A stretch of 64,000 nucleotides of DNA from Okapia johnstoni (taxonomy: Eukaryota > Chordata > Mammalia > Artiodactyla > Giraffidae), in NCBI GenBank assembly GCA_024291935.2, contig CM044318.1:84020001-84084000 (forward strand), read 5' to 3'. Both the position numbers and the translations under genes were made by a program. The notes under the pieces were generated by a model. It was not told the DNA's origin. It saw only the letters and a list, made by a program, of their open reading frames with translations, and did not search any database. Positions 11,181 to 23,080 of the stretch are shown one piece after another. Positions within the stretch are counted from its first letter, which is position 1, and the number at the start of each line of letters is the position of its first letter.

Positions 11181-11619
11181 CAGTTGTTGTTTTGTTGACC
11201 AGTCGTGCCCAATTCTTTGCGACCCCGTGGTCTGTAGCACGCCAGGCTCCCCTGTCCTTCACTATCTCCCGGAGTTTATTCAAACTCATGTCCATCGAGT
11301 CGGTGATGCCATCCAACCATCTCATCCTCTGCTGCCCCCTTGTCCTCCCACCCTCACTGTTTCCCAGTATCAGGGTCTTTTTCAATGAGTCAGCTCTCCG
11401 CATCAGGTGGCAAAGTATTGGAGCTTCAGCTTCAGCATCAGTCCTTCCAATGAATATTCAGGACTGATTTCCTTTAGGATTGACTGGTTGGATCTCTTTG
11501 CAGTCCAAGGGACTCTCAAGAGTCTTCTCCAACACCACAGTTGGAAAGCATCAGTTCTTTGGTGCTCAGCCTTCTTTTTGGTCCAGCTCTCACATCCAGA
11601 CATGACTACTGGAGAAACC
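11181..11619 (-). mobile_element. BovB LINE, 5'-truncated, antisense, abutting the T/G tract
   Basis: Reverse complement of the BovB 3' end and RT C-terminal coding region. It stops at 'tgactactggagaaacc', in the middle of the RT segment that in other copies continues 'atagctttgac'. The T/G tract starts exactly at this break. The BovB does not resume on the far side. Confidence 0.88.
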
Positions 11620-12574
<955 letters not shown>

Positions 12575-14931
12575 AAGGAAGGGGCATCAGCTCCCAGCCG
12601 AGGGTCTCTGATGCCCATGCCCAAGCTGCCTTGCCCTCAGTGCTGAGGTGGAAAGGTGGTTTCTCCCTCTTGGAGGAGTTTCTCCTTGAGGGAGAACCAG
12701 TTCCCCTACCTTCCGTCGCTCTCACTGCTCATCCTCTGGTTCAGGGGATCAGTCTTATTTTCTAAAGCAGCATCAGGGTTAGCACCAGGCCCAGGTTTTA
12801 AGCCTTCATCCTCGTGTTGTCCAGCCTCTTTCCTGTCCAGACCACCGCTTGCCAAGCTAATTGCATTTGAAGTTGAACCCAGTGTAATCGCAGTTCATTG
12901 CCTACTCCTGGCTGCCAGGGTATCCTTTCCCTTTATTAAATTTAAACTTTTAAGAATCTATTTTCATAGATGATACGTCTAGCCACCTATAAGAATTAAC
13001 AGAGTTCTTCATTCCATTTTGTCAGCCCAAGCCTAACAGTAAACAGTTCTCAATTTTAAGGGAAAGATTTACTTCTTTATTCCTAAACCCAAGTGCCTCA
13101 GCAACCAATCTCATATTCCAAGGGTGCTCGCATTACATGGCAGTCCATCCCGTGAAGACAGAGGTTGGTAACATTCGGGAATATTATTTTGGGACTGCAG
13201 ACTCTGTGCAAGTAATGATTTAAAAAACAAACCCCGAAAGCACTGTCCTAATGAATGCCATCAAGAGTTTCATTTTCAAGAAGCAGTCGTGGTCAGATGT
13301 CTGATTTTCAGAACCCTGGGCTCAGCAGCAATCTTGTAGATGTTGGCATTTTTCGGAAAGGTTCTCTGGCAGGAAGCTGTGATCTGGGTGAGTGACAGGG
13401 TCCAGCCAGCTGGCCTTTCGTGTATTCTCCCACTGAAATGTCCTGGAAGCATTTGGGCTTTAAATGACTCTTTTCCCAAATCTCATAACCCTATGAAGAT
13501 TCTAGACTCTACTTGCGAAATTCCATCCAAGGTGGATTCCTTTAATAAGTATGTCACTACAATAAGTGAGTTTTACTTCCGAAGAAACTTCTTCAATTTG
13601 AACTTCCATAATGATATTTTTATAATCATCAAATGGCAAGAAATAGATGCTGGCTCCCTTAATTTTATCATTCTAAATGTCACAGGAATGGCAAGGATCT
13701 TGAAAAGACAAAAGAAGTGCTTCAATTAGTAATTCCCATGGTAACTAATAGAGGTTGATCTATTTTTCCCCCTTTCTGTGGCTATTTTAAGTGCTTAAAT
13801 TGATTTGCATCCCCGTGGAAATGTGAAAAAAAAGCATGGATTGAGTTCGTCCACTCCACTGGGAGTGTTTCTGTTATAAACCATCTCCTTTCCTTTCTTC
13901 CCCAGGTATTTGCAGTAGAAGGTAAGAGACAGACCCCGATCAAAAATGTTTCCATTTCCTTACATTAGGGGGAAGCCATGATTCCTCTTCTTTTGCTCTT
14001 TGTAAATGTAAACATGTAACCAGTCTCCTTTTGTATTCCTCTTACAGTTTATATTAAACCACAAATATTCATGTATTTTAGTGGCCAGGCATTAGATGAA
14101 AAAACTAGCATAATTTGAGCTGAGCAGGGGAACCCTTCATCGGATACAGTGAGGGTCTGAGCCCAGAAACCTTATCTCTGTCTGGTTCCCGCTGTTCAGA
14201 CCTTGGCCAGCTCAGGGTCAGGACTGTGTCTGACCTTGTTCACGGGTTGTGAACCACAGCCCTGATCACTGAGGTCTCCTCTGTGTCTTACTGGCTCCTT
14301 TGCCTGCACTGCCCTCCTTCTGACCTTAGTGCCAAGGTCCCCAGCCCCCAGATGCCTCTGACGGTTGCTGGTCTCCACGCTGGTCCCCACGCTGTGTGCA
14401 GTACCAGCTCCCACACTCCCTGAACAGGGCAGTGAGCAGGAGCACCGGATCTTCAGACAGCATCCAGCCACCTGAGGATGTGCACGGACTTTCATCCTCA
14501 TTTTAACACGAGGAGTGGAGCTCAGCAGGCAGGCACTGCCTCCTGGTCAGTGGGGTTCACTGTCTCTGGCCAGCGTCCGCCCCGCTCTGGACACTCACAT
14601 TCTGAGTGAACGCACTATAATGAACCTTCTAGTTCACCCGAAGGGGTGTGTGTGTTTCTGTTTTAAAGTGGGTCAGGAAACTGAAGTGGAGGGAGGTCTA
14701 GGGGAGATGTCTTGGGTATAATGCATCAACAGATATGACAGTCGAAGCACACACAGAGGGAGACTTTCGGGGGAAGGTTGTGGTCCTGGCAATGATAAAG
14801 ATTCTGTATTTATTGAGCTCACGGCCTATGCCAGACCCCACACACAGAAGGTCCAGTACAAACGTTCCCTGGCATATCCCACGTTCCCACCCGGTGGCCA
14901 GCCACTCAGTTTGCCAGGGAGTGAGGGGTTT
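12575..14931. other. Repeat-poor unique stretch
   Basis: About 2.3 kb with no confident ruminant transposon and no recognisable coding region. A possible 16-bp microexon lies at 13906-13921 (see findings). The longest open frames (129 and 105 codons) show no domain. Confidence 0.5.
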
Positions 14932-14941
14932 TCCAGTGGTC
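14932..14941 (+). repeat. Target-site duplication, left copy
   Basis: TGAGGGGTTT here and at 15361-15370 flanks the BovB between them. Confidence 0.85.
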
Positions 14942-15360
14942 ACATATGGATGTGAGAGCTGGACTATAAAGAAAGCTGAGCGCCGAAAAATTGATGCTTT
15001 TAAACTGTGGTGCTGTAGAAGACTCTTGAGAGTCCCTTGGACTGCAAGGAGATCCAACCAGTCCATCCTAAAGGAGATCAGTCCTATTGGAAAGACTGAT
15101 GCTGGAGCTGAAACTCCAAAACTTTGGCCACCTGATGCAAAGAGCTGACTCATTGGAAAAGAGCCTGATGCTGGGAAAGATTGCGGGCACGAGGAGAAAG
15201 GGGACAACAGAGGATGAGATGGTTGGATGGCATCACTGACTCGATGGACATGAGTTTGAATAAGCTCTGGGAGTTGGTGATGGACAGGGAGGCCTGGCGT
15301 GCTGCAGTCCATGGGGTCACAAAGAGATAGACACGACTGAGCGACTGAGCTGAACTGAAC
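14942..15360 (+). mobile_element. BovB LINE, 5'-truncated, sense, with TSD
   Basis: Starts inside the RT C-terminal coding part ('ccagtggtcacatatggatg') and ends with 'gactgagctgaactgaac'. A small deletion removes part of the 'gaatattc' region near 15087. A 10-bp TSD flanks it. The copy is close to consensus, so relatively young. Confidence 0.92.
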
Positions 15361-15370
15361 TGAGGGGTTT
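15361..15370 (+). repeat. Target-site duplication, right copy
   Basis: Second copy of TGAGGGGTTT after the BovB terminus. Confidence 0.85.
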
Positions 15371-15394
15371 ACAGGCCCCTAGAATTTTCAGTGT

Positions 15395-15613
15395 GGGCTT
15401 CTCAGGTGGCTCTAGTGGTAGAGAATCTGCCTGCGATGCAGGAGACATAAGAGACATGGGTTCAATCCCCGGGCAGGAAGATCCCTTAGAGGAAGAAATG
15501 GTAACCCAGTCCAGCAGTCTCATCTGGGCAATCCCAGGGACATTGGAGCCTGGCGGGCTACAGTCCTTGGGGTTGCAAAAAGTCGGACATGACTGAGCAA
15601 CTAAGCTCATGGG
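15395..15613 (+). mobile_element. Bov-tA SINE, sense, with TSD
   Basis: tRNA-Glu-like head ('gggcttctcaggtggctcta', B-box-like 'gggttcaatccc'), then the BovB-derived tail to 'gactgagcaactaagc'. TSD ATTTTCAGTGT at 15384-15394 and 15614-15624. Confidence 0.93.
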
Positions 15614-15694
15614 ATTTTCAGTGTAGAAACAGAAAGTCCCCGGCCAAGCTGGGCTGGTCGGTCCCCCCGCTCACCTCTCCAGGGCAAAGAGGAC

Positions 15695-15812
15695 CCCCCC
15701 TCATTTTGTGAATGGAAACCCTGAAGCTCAGAAAGGGGAGGTTAGCTGTGCAGGCTCCTCTCCTGGCAGGAGGGATCCGAATCCAGGTGCTTTGACCAGA
15801 GCACCCAGTCAA
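15695..15812 (+). mobile_element. MIR SINE, sense
   Basis: Diverged MIR core and 3' part: 'cctgaagctcagaaagggga', 'ggatccgaatccaggtgctt', 'tgaccagagcaccc'. Confidence 0.6.
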
Positions 15813-15846
15813 CCCCTAAGAGGCAATCTCTCCCGCCACTGAAGGG

Positions 15847-15861
15847 TCAAGGTCAAGGTCA
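15847..15861 (+). promoter_or_regulatory. Overlapping ERR/SF-1-type half-sites
   Basis: TCAAGGTCA occurs at 15847-15855 and again at 15853-15861. This nonamer is the extended half-site bound by ERR and SF-1/LRH-1 monomers. Motif match only; no promoter context is visible. Confidence 0.25.
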
Positions 15862-15894
15862 AGATCATAAAGACTTGCATGCAAGTTGGAGAGT

Positions 15895-16225
15895 CCTATC
15901 CTTACAAGTGAACTTACCAAACAGAAAGAGACTCACAGACCAAGAAAGCAAACTTATGGTTGCTGGGGAGAGGGCATAGTCAGGGAGTTTGGGAAGGTCA
16001 TGTACACACTTAGTTGCTATATTCAGAATGGATCACCAACAAGAAATTACTGTAGAGCACATGGAATTCTGCTCAATCGTACGTGGCAGCCTGGATGGAA
16101 GGGGAGTTTGGGGGAGAATGGAAACATGTATATGTATGGCTGAGTCCCTTCACTGTTCACCTGAAACTATCACAGCATTGTTAATGGGCTGTACCCCAAT
16201 GCAAAATAAAGTTTAAAGTTAGAAA
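15895..16225 (+). mobile_element. Ruminant L1 3' UTR, sense
   Basis: Ruminant L1 3'-end texts: 'gcaaacttatggttgctggg', 'tggatcaccaacaagaaatt', 'tgtatatgtatggctgagtc', 'ctgaaactatcacagcattg', ending in an A-rich 'caaaataaagttt' tail. Confidence 0.85.
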
Positions 16226-16307
16226 AAAAGTTAAAGCAAGGTAAAAACAAATGCAATAAAAATAAAAAATCATTTCATATAAAGAGCCGGCTTAAAACTA
16301 AATAGTA
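16201..16307 (+). repeat. Long imperfect direct repeat, left copy (flanks BovB)
   Basis: Resembles 16983-17082 over its whole length. Shared words in the same order are gcaaaataaa, ttaaagttagaaa, caaggtaaaaacaaat, caataa, tcatttca and aataaag or ataaag. Much longer than a normal TSD. Confidence 0.8.
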
Positions 16308-16308
16308 A

Positions 16309-16980
16309 AAAAAAACTAAGATCATGGCATCCAGCCCCATCACTTCACGGCAAATGGAAGGGGAAAAGGTGGAAGCAGTGACAGATTTCCTCTCCTTGGG
16401 CTCTAAAATCACTGCAGAAGGTGACTGCAGCCATGAAATTAGAAGACGTTTACTTCTTGGCAAGAAAGCTATGACAAACCTAGACAGTGTGTTGAAAAGC
16501 AGAGGTATTACTCTGCCAACAAAGGTCCGTATAGTCAAGGCTATGCTCTTGGCAGTGGTCACGTAAGACTGTGAGAGCTGGACCATAAAGAAGGCAGAAA
16601 GCCAAAGAATTGATGCCTGCAAACTGTGGTGCTGGAGAAGACTCTTCTGAGTCCCTTGGACAGCAAGGAGATCAAACCAGTCAACCTTGAGGGTAATCAA
16701 CCCTGAATATTTGTTGGAGGGACTGATGCTGAAGGTGAAACTCCAGTATTTTGGTTATCTGATGCGAAGAACAACTCACTGGAGAAGTCCCTGATGCTGG
16801 GAAAGATTAAGGTCAGAGGAGAAGAGGGCATCAGAGGATGAGATGGCTGGATGGCATCATTGATGCAATGGACGTGAGCTTGGGCACACTCTGGGAGATG
16901 GTGAGGGACAGAGAGGCCTGGCGTGCTGTGGACCATGGGGTCACAAACAGACACGGATGGGAGGCTGAACAACAACCACA
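16309..16980 (+). mobile_element. BovB LINE, 5'-truncated, sense, old copy
   Basis: Runs from the RT segment 'aactaagatcatggcatcca' to the 3' terminus with CAACAACCACAA. The frame is broken: TAA replaces a Tyr codon in 'gtcacgtaagactg' (about 16557-16570) and there are indels near 16645-16760. No protein is possible. It lies between two ~100-bp direct repeats. Confidence 0.9.
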
Positions 16981-16982
16981 AA

Positions 16983-17082
16983 GCAAAATAAAAAGGTTAA
17001 AGTTAGAAATAAAAACAAGGTAAAAACAAATACAATAAGGCTCAAAAGTCATTTCAAATAAAGTTCATGACTAAAAGTAAAC
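16983..17082 (+). repeat. Long imperfect direct repeat, right copy
   Basis: Second copy of the ~100-bp repeat at 16201-16307, with roughly 80% visual identity and a 6-base gap. Confidence 0.8.
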
Positions 17083-17474
17083 AAGCTTGTTCTCTAAGAA
17101 ATCAGGCTGCTGATGTCAAACAAGCAAATGCGGAGGGCACAGTCAGGCCAGGGGTCCTGTGCCCTTCGACGCGTTAAGTCTCTCAGTTCTGAGGGCCATG
17201 TGTCACCCTGCTGAGTGAGGAGCAGATAGAGTGAGAACATTTTTCAGTTGGCCGTATTTGCAAATTGATGTTTTGAGCCACTCTGGTTAATTTGTTTGTT
17301 TGTTTATACAGGGAGAAAAGTAATACTAGCAGTGATCTGAAACAACAGATCAAATTAAATCATGCCTACAGAGCTGGACACCCAAGCCGGAGGGATGCAC
17401 GGAACCTTGGCTTTTCAGTGGCCCCTGGTGACCAGCCTGGCCAGGGGATGGGACAGGCCCTGCCCCACGCAAGC
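17083..17474. other. Unassigned stretch
   Basis: No gene. A pyrimidine tract and CAG at 17283-17312 resemble a 3' splice site, but no matching donor follows closely. Confidence 0.4.
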
Positions 17475-17605
17475 CTCCTGCTGCTTTTTCCCACTCCCCC
17501 TCGCCCTCCAGGGCAACCACTCTCCCCACTTCTGCTCCTCACACCTTCGTTCAATCTGCTTTTGAACTTTATATAAACGGAATCAGAGAGCGTGTACCAC
17601 CTTTT
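17475..17605 (-). mobile_element. L1M fragment, antisense (tentative)
   Basis: 'gggcaaccactctcccc' followed by 'tatataaacggaatcagaga' resembles the antisense L1M text '..ggcaaccact..' and '..ataaatggaatcata..'. Confidence 0.5.
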
Positions 17606-19815
17606 CCCCCGTGTTTTGTGAGCACCCACGATGCGCGAGGCATTGTGCAGATTTCCAGTGAATCTCTGCGGCTTGACTTCGACTGCAACCCAGTTGGTCC
17701 TCACGGATGCTGGTGTCCCTGTGTAGGTCACGGAGTCGTCGTCTTAGCGGCCACTTCTCACCGGGTGACCAGCTGACACGCTGTGTGTTCAGGGAAGGCG
17801 TCACCGCTATGGGAATCGACCCTTTACTGTTCAGCATAAAGACGGATCCAGCAGAGTGCTTTCGGTTCTGTGTTGCTGGGAAATCTCCAGGACGCTGAAG
17901 TCATCTGTGCTCTGGGCTGGAGAAGGCCAGTGGGGATGACGGAGAGTGGCAGCCGCTAGTGAGAGATGGAGGGGGAAGCGGAGGGGCGTCGCCTCCCAGG
18001 GCCTGACGTCCAGCGAAGGCACAGCCGTCTGGACGGGCCCTGCATAGCTCTGGGTCTACCCAGTAAAGTGCTCACTCGTCCTGGCCACCCTCGAGGCCAC
18101 CTCTGAAGACCAAGGAACTGAGAGTCAGAGCCCGGGCCGGAAGAACCCATCATTCCCATCCTGGGGACAGAGTTACCATAGGGACGTCTTGATAACCTGT
18201 GCTCTTTACCGCTGAGAAGTTTCTGGGATGCTGGAGGGACAAGAGGCTGCACAGTGTGGTGTGGGTGGTTCATGGTTTGGGCGGGTTTGGGTCTGGTGAG
18301 TCTGCCTCTTTAACTCCGCTGTTCTACTCCGTGAGCTGGAATAATAACCGGGCGATTGCGAGTGTTCAATTAAAAATATTTGGTTGGAAGTGCCCTGTAC
18401 AAGTAGACATTCCACAAATGCCAGCTCCCTTTCCCTGGAGATAAGACGTGATTGTAATTGTGCCTTAGATTCAGTCCTAAGCTTCCTGGCTGACATCGAA
18501 AAAAACGAAAACACAATGGCTGGTATTGTTCCAGTGCGATTAGAAGAACGTCCTAGTTTTTCAGGAAACATCAACACTTTCCTGGTGCTGGATTCTATGA
18601 GGACTTTATTTTGAAAGCCTGAGTCATTCAGTTGATGGCGTTTGCAACAGTGATTCCTCCTGCCCACCCCTGCCCCTCCCAGAAGGTGGAGAATCCCTTT
18701 TCTACCTCCGAGGCATGGATTAATCCCTTAATTTAAAAAATACTGACCTGAGGATGTGTACTGAATTAAGGATGGAAAGCTAATACCGTGACATAGGATT
18801 CAGTAAGTTCTGTTTTTTCCATTTCTTTCGCCTTCTCTTTTTAGTGGACTCTTCTAAGGGTAGCATAAATGAAAGGTTATACAGTCTGGAGGAACAAGAG
18901 GAGCCCTGGGTTCACCCAGTGTTCTCGAGCCTTCCAGGGTCGCTGTGCGGGCGAAGGAGGTGACATGCATCCCCACGCCTGGTGGTCTCTTGGCTTCGGC
19001 ATCTGTAGAGAAGCCGATTGTGCTGGGATCTGTAGAATCTGGCTGGTCAGGCCCGGAGTGAGTGGCTGCCATGGTCCTCGGCATTCATGGACATGCTGGT
19101 GCTGACAGTGGGCTCCGCTGCCCAGGCTCAAGGGCACCGGATCCAGGGTCAGGAGCCTTGCAGAAGAAAGGATGGGTGTCTCCCCTCCCCTGCCTGGAAA
19201 CACAAGAATTCATTTGCCCACATCATTGTGGCTGAGTTCTTTGTTTTATTTTTTTGCCCCCTAGAGGAACTTACGTACACACACACAGAAAGGTGGGTAA
19301 CCGAGGGGTTTCCCTGGCCCACGGTGGCCTGGGAGCACGCCATACCCACATGGAGACCCTGGACCTGGAGAATCAGAGGTGAGGGGCTGGGAAAGGTAGA
19401 GGCCACTGCACTGTGAGGATCCTGAGGACTCTGTCTTCCCAGGGCCTTCAGGAGCCAAGCTGCTGCCTGGCACAGAGAGCACCGTAGCTCTCAAAGCTGG
19501 CCAAGCCAGGGAAGGGGAGTGGCGGGAGGGGGCGGGGTGGATCCTATCACTGTAACCGCAGCTTTGCAGGTGAACGGTCTGCATTCGCAGAATTGGCTGC
19601 AATCAGAGCTATGGGACTGGATCACCCTCCTCCCGCCCTCCACTCACCCAGGACCAGAGGTCAGATTCCTGTCCTGAGAGGCAGCTGACGCATCCTCCCT
19701 CGATGCTGCCTGGAGTCGGGGGTGGGGGGAAGGATGGGAGGATCTGCCCTCACCACTGTTGACAGCTCATCTGTGACGCTTTTCTATGTGGCCCAAAGCA
19801 CCTCATCAAATGCTT
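17606..19815. other. Repeat-poor stretch
   Basis: About 2.2 kb of unique-looking DNA without a confident transposon or gene. Part of it (17620-18150) has scattered CpGs. It includes a G-quadruplex motif at 19514-19537. Open frames up to 153 codons have no domain. Confidence 0.45.
19514..19537 (+). other. G-quadruplex motif
   Basis: Four G runs (4, 3, 5, 4) separated by loops of 6, 1 and 1 bases. This fits the G3+N1-7 rule. Confidence 0.6.
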
Positions 19816-19826
19816 CAACATAGTAG

Positions 19827-19960
19827 AGTGCTTGCGTGCGTGCGTGCTCAGTCATGTCTGATTCTTTGCGACCCCATGGACTATAGCCCACCAGGCTCCT
19901 CTGTCCACGAGATTTTCCAGGCAAGGAAACTGGAGTGGGTTGCCATTTCCCGCTCCAGGA
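19827..19960 (-). mobile_element. Bov-tA/Bov-A SINE, truncated, antisense, with TSD
   Basis: Reverse complement of the BovB-derived SINE tail only ('gactatagcccaccaggctc' to 'ttgccatttcccgctccagg'); the tRNA head is missing. TSD CAACATAGTAG at 19816-19826 and 19961-19971 shows it inserted in this truncated form. Confidence 0.9.
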
Positions 19961-20234
19961 CAACATAGTAGGCATTCAAGAAATAATCTGCTGGTCAACT
20001 GATTACATGTTGCAACCACAGATGGAAAGATCCTACAGACTCCTTTTTTTTTTTTTTAATTATTATTCTAAACTCTGAAGCTTGAAAATGTTGACAAATT
20101 TTTCAGTAATCCAACAGCATACAAAGTTCACTAACGGATTCTAAATTTTCCGTTACAGCTGCATTCACAAATGAAATAACTTGATGTTTCCCTCCTTATT
20201 GGAGATTTTAGGTGGATAGTATTTCTACTCAAGT

Positions 20235-20434
20235 CATTTGCCAGTCGTGTCCGACTCTTTGAGACTCCATGGACTGTAGCTCCCCTGGCTCCTCTGTCCA
20301 TTGGATTCTCCAGGCAGGAATACTGGAGTGGGTTGCCATGCCCTCCTCCAGGGGATCTTCCTGACCCAGGGATCGAACTCATGTCTCTGGCATTGCAGGC
20401 AGATTCTTTACCATTTGAGCTACCTGGGAAGCCC
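20235..20434 (-). mobile_element. Bov-tA SINE, antisense
   Basis: Complete reverse-complement Bov-tA, ending in 'agctacctgggaagcccc'. No clean TSD found. Confidence 0.9.
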
Positions 20435-20567
20435 CATGGGAGAAAGATCATTTCACTTTAGTTATGAATGGTTAGTCATTTTAAAAATAACCCATTCCCC
20501 AGGTGAAATTTACCTAGGGCCAGTAGCTGGATAGATTGACTTCTATGCCATTAAAGTTAGTTGACAC

Positions 20568-20713
20568 GGGGACTTCCCAGCTGGTCCAGTGGCTAAGATT
20601 CCATGCTTCCAATGCAGGGGGGCCGGGTTCAATCCCTGGTCAGGGAACTAAATCCCCCACGTTGCAACTAAGACCCAGAGCAGCCAAATAAATAATTTTT
20701 TTAATGTAAGTAA
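20568..20713 (+). mobile_element. CHR-2-type tRNA-Glu SINE, sense, with TSD
   Basis: 'ggggacttcccagctggtcc', then 'gggttcaatccctggtcagg' and an A/T-rich tail ('aaataaataa'). Direct repeat AGTTGACAC at 20559-20567 and 20714-20722. Confidence 0.88.
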
Positions 20714-20933
20714 AGTTGACACAGCAAAGTCACCTGGGGTCTTCATCCTGAATTGTATGTCCTGTCACACGTATGTCCTGTCCTAACACATAGCAGGACA
20801 GTCCCCTGTGTCCTTGTCCCATGAAGAGGCCCTGCCTCTGTGTCACACAGAACTGAAATGTTAGGGAGGCTCTTAATGTGACCTGTGATGTGAGCTTCGT
20901 TCCTTGTGAGCACCACACCCCAATGCACATGTC

Positions 20934-21033
20934 GGTCACAGAGGCTGGCACTCATGGTGGTCACAGAGGCTGGCACGCATGGCGGTCACAGAGGCTGGCA
21001 CGCATGACGGTCACAGAGGCTGGCACGTTTGCA
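20934..21033 (+). repeat. 25-bp minisatellite, four copies
   Basis: Units start at 20934, 20959, 20984 and 21009, each beginning GGTCACAGAGGCTGGCAC. Copies differ by a few substitutions, mainly in the last 7 bases. It is GC-rich with no link to a known transposon. Confidence 0.92.
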
Positions 21034-22841
21034 CAGAGGGTCACCCACATGTGCACAGCCCGCTGAGTCCACTGCACAGGTGGGATCCGGCCGCAGGCGA
21101 GGGATGAGGCAACTGTTGGGAACACGGCTCTTACAGTAACAGACTTGACTGGAGAGTGAGGTTTGTCCCAAAACTGAGGGATGTCACCCAGTCTCAGGGC
21201 TTCTGTTTCCTCCTCGGTCACGGGGAGGGCTGCCCTCGCTCTTCGGTCTAAGGGGAGGCTTCAGGGAGGAGCTGCCTGCCTGGGGCTGGACGCACAGCGG
21301 AGCCGCGTGTACACCAGCCCATGCATGGCGGCCCCGGCCTTGCTGTGCTCACGGTCACGGCGATTTCAGTTCTCGGACAGAAAAGACCACGTGGGAAAGT
21401 GGGTCATGTCCAGTCCTGCCCTGAGTGTGTCTGTCTCATGAGGTGGTTCTCAGAGGCTCCCAGGAGTCTGTGGTTTCCCATTTAAAAATGGAAGGAGGTT
21501 TGTTAGAAGCTTGGCAGCCCTGGAGTGAGACTCCCAGCTCTCTGTTGGCCAAAGATGTGGGCAGGAGGGTGGGCACTTGCCCAGGCCAGTCAGGAACACC
21601 TCCTGGGGTGGCCAGGGGACAGAGAGAAGGTCTGCTGGACTCCCTTAGGCCCTGCCAAGCTCAGGCCTGGCTTTGAACTCTGTACACCTTCTGCAAATCC
21701 AACTCCCAGAGCTTTTACCTTTTCAGAGACCAGCTCTGTGTTGATCAAGCGGAGCTGAATTTGCTCACTGACCTGAGTTCCTCCCCTGAGGTTAGGTGGG
21801 CAGAGGGCTTTTCGGTGTGCTTAGCTGCAACACATCAGGCTAGCGGTGGTTTTTAAGGAAGCAAGGGGGCTGTGGCTGAGGAGGCATCTCTGGATGGCTG
21901 GGCCAGGACCCCTTCCTCAGCCGTGGCCCTGGAGGCTGCTCCTCGCACACGACCCGTCTCCCAGAAAGTGATTCCTGGCCCCAGGGAATCGAAGCACCAG
22001 GATTCCCGAACGTTCAGGAGGGTCTTACTGCCCCGGGCCGGGGAACACGAATCCAGCTGGGTTGGTCTCAGGCTTGACTTCTTTCTGACCTCATCACCTC
22101 GTGCAGCTGGCTTCCGGGTCATCGTGCGGATTAGGGGGGCACCTGCAGTGAGCGTGTCCAGCCTTGAGGTTGACGGGACATCAGTGCCCCTCTGATCCCT
22201 GTGCACGTGGCCCCAGCCCGCCGCCACCCCCCAGGCCTCCAGCAGGGACACCTCCAGTCCTGCGCTGCCCCTTACCTGGACCTCCCCCCTCACCCGCACC
22301 GTTTACAAGCTCCTTCTCACAACGCTGTGGACCTCAGACCTTCCTCTGAGGCCGTCCGTGACCTCCTGCCCGGAGGCCATGGAAGTACAGCGAGGATGAG
22401 AGGCCTGCCCTAGGTCGCCTACCTGGGAAGGTCACCCCGACTCCCGTGGCGGCAGGGGACAGGGCTTGGCTTGGTGTGCAAAGGTGCTGCTCACCCCTCC
22501 TTCCCTCGAACTCGGACCACAGGGCAGATCACTGGCCACGTGGGAGGCAGGGAGGGCCTTGGGGTCCGCATTCCACTTCCTGCTTCTGATATTACAACGT
22601 CTACAGATTGCCTGTAGAAGCAGCTCAGATCCATTCATTGGAAGATGATTCCCTGAGCTGTAAAGAAAGAAAACCATTTTCCTCGAGGATGATGGGTGCG
22701 CTGCCTCCCCGAGGAAGAGGAGGGCTGACCTTTCTAGGTAGACAAAACAGAATGCCAGTCAAACATGACACGTCTGTGGCAGTATATTGTTGCCGGATGC
22801 GAGGCTGCATATTTGTGTCATAATGCCGTTTTTGTTTGCAG
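21034..22841. other. GC-rich unassigned stretch
   Basis: No confident repeat or gene. Several 80-148-codon frames overlap on both strands without a recognisable domain; their composition follows the local GC content. Confidence 0.45.
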
Positions 22842-23080
22842 ATGAATGCCGCAGTGTTCTTAACGTGTGGAGGAGGGATTCATCACAAGTTCACAGGACT
22901 TCTTCTGTGGTGGGCCGGGGGAAAAATCGGGGCCTGTCCTCAGCAACAACGCATATCCAGCAGAGAGACGTTTTTGTTAAAAGCTCAGCGATGGATGAAT
23001 TCCCCCAAAGCTCACCTTTCTTCATGAGCTGGCTGTCAGATGAAGACATTGAGCTTTTCCTCTTTGAGACAACACAGTGA
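22842..23080 (+). other. Candidate spliced terminal exon (tentative)
   Basis: A pyrimidine-rich 3' splice-site-like text (gtttttgtttgcag, ending 22841) precedes a frame open for 79 codons to a TGA at 23078-23080. The C-terminal residues are acidic and hydrophobic (SWLSDEDIELFLFETTQ). No domain is recognised and no poly(A) signal is seen close downstream. A frame this long is not rare by chance. Confidence 0.15.

Noticed and set aside
20934..21033. CRISPR array
   Set aside because: Contiguous 25-bp tandem units without unique spacers, in a mammalian genome.
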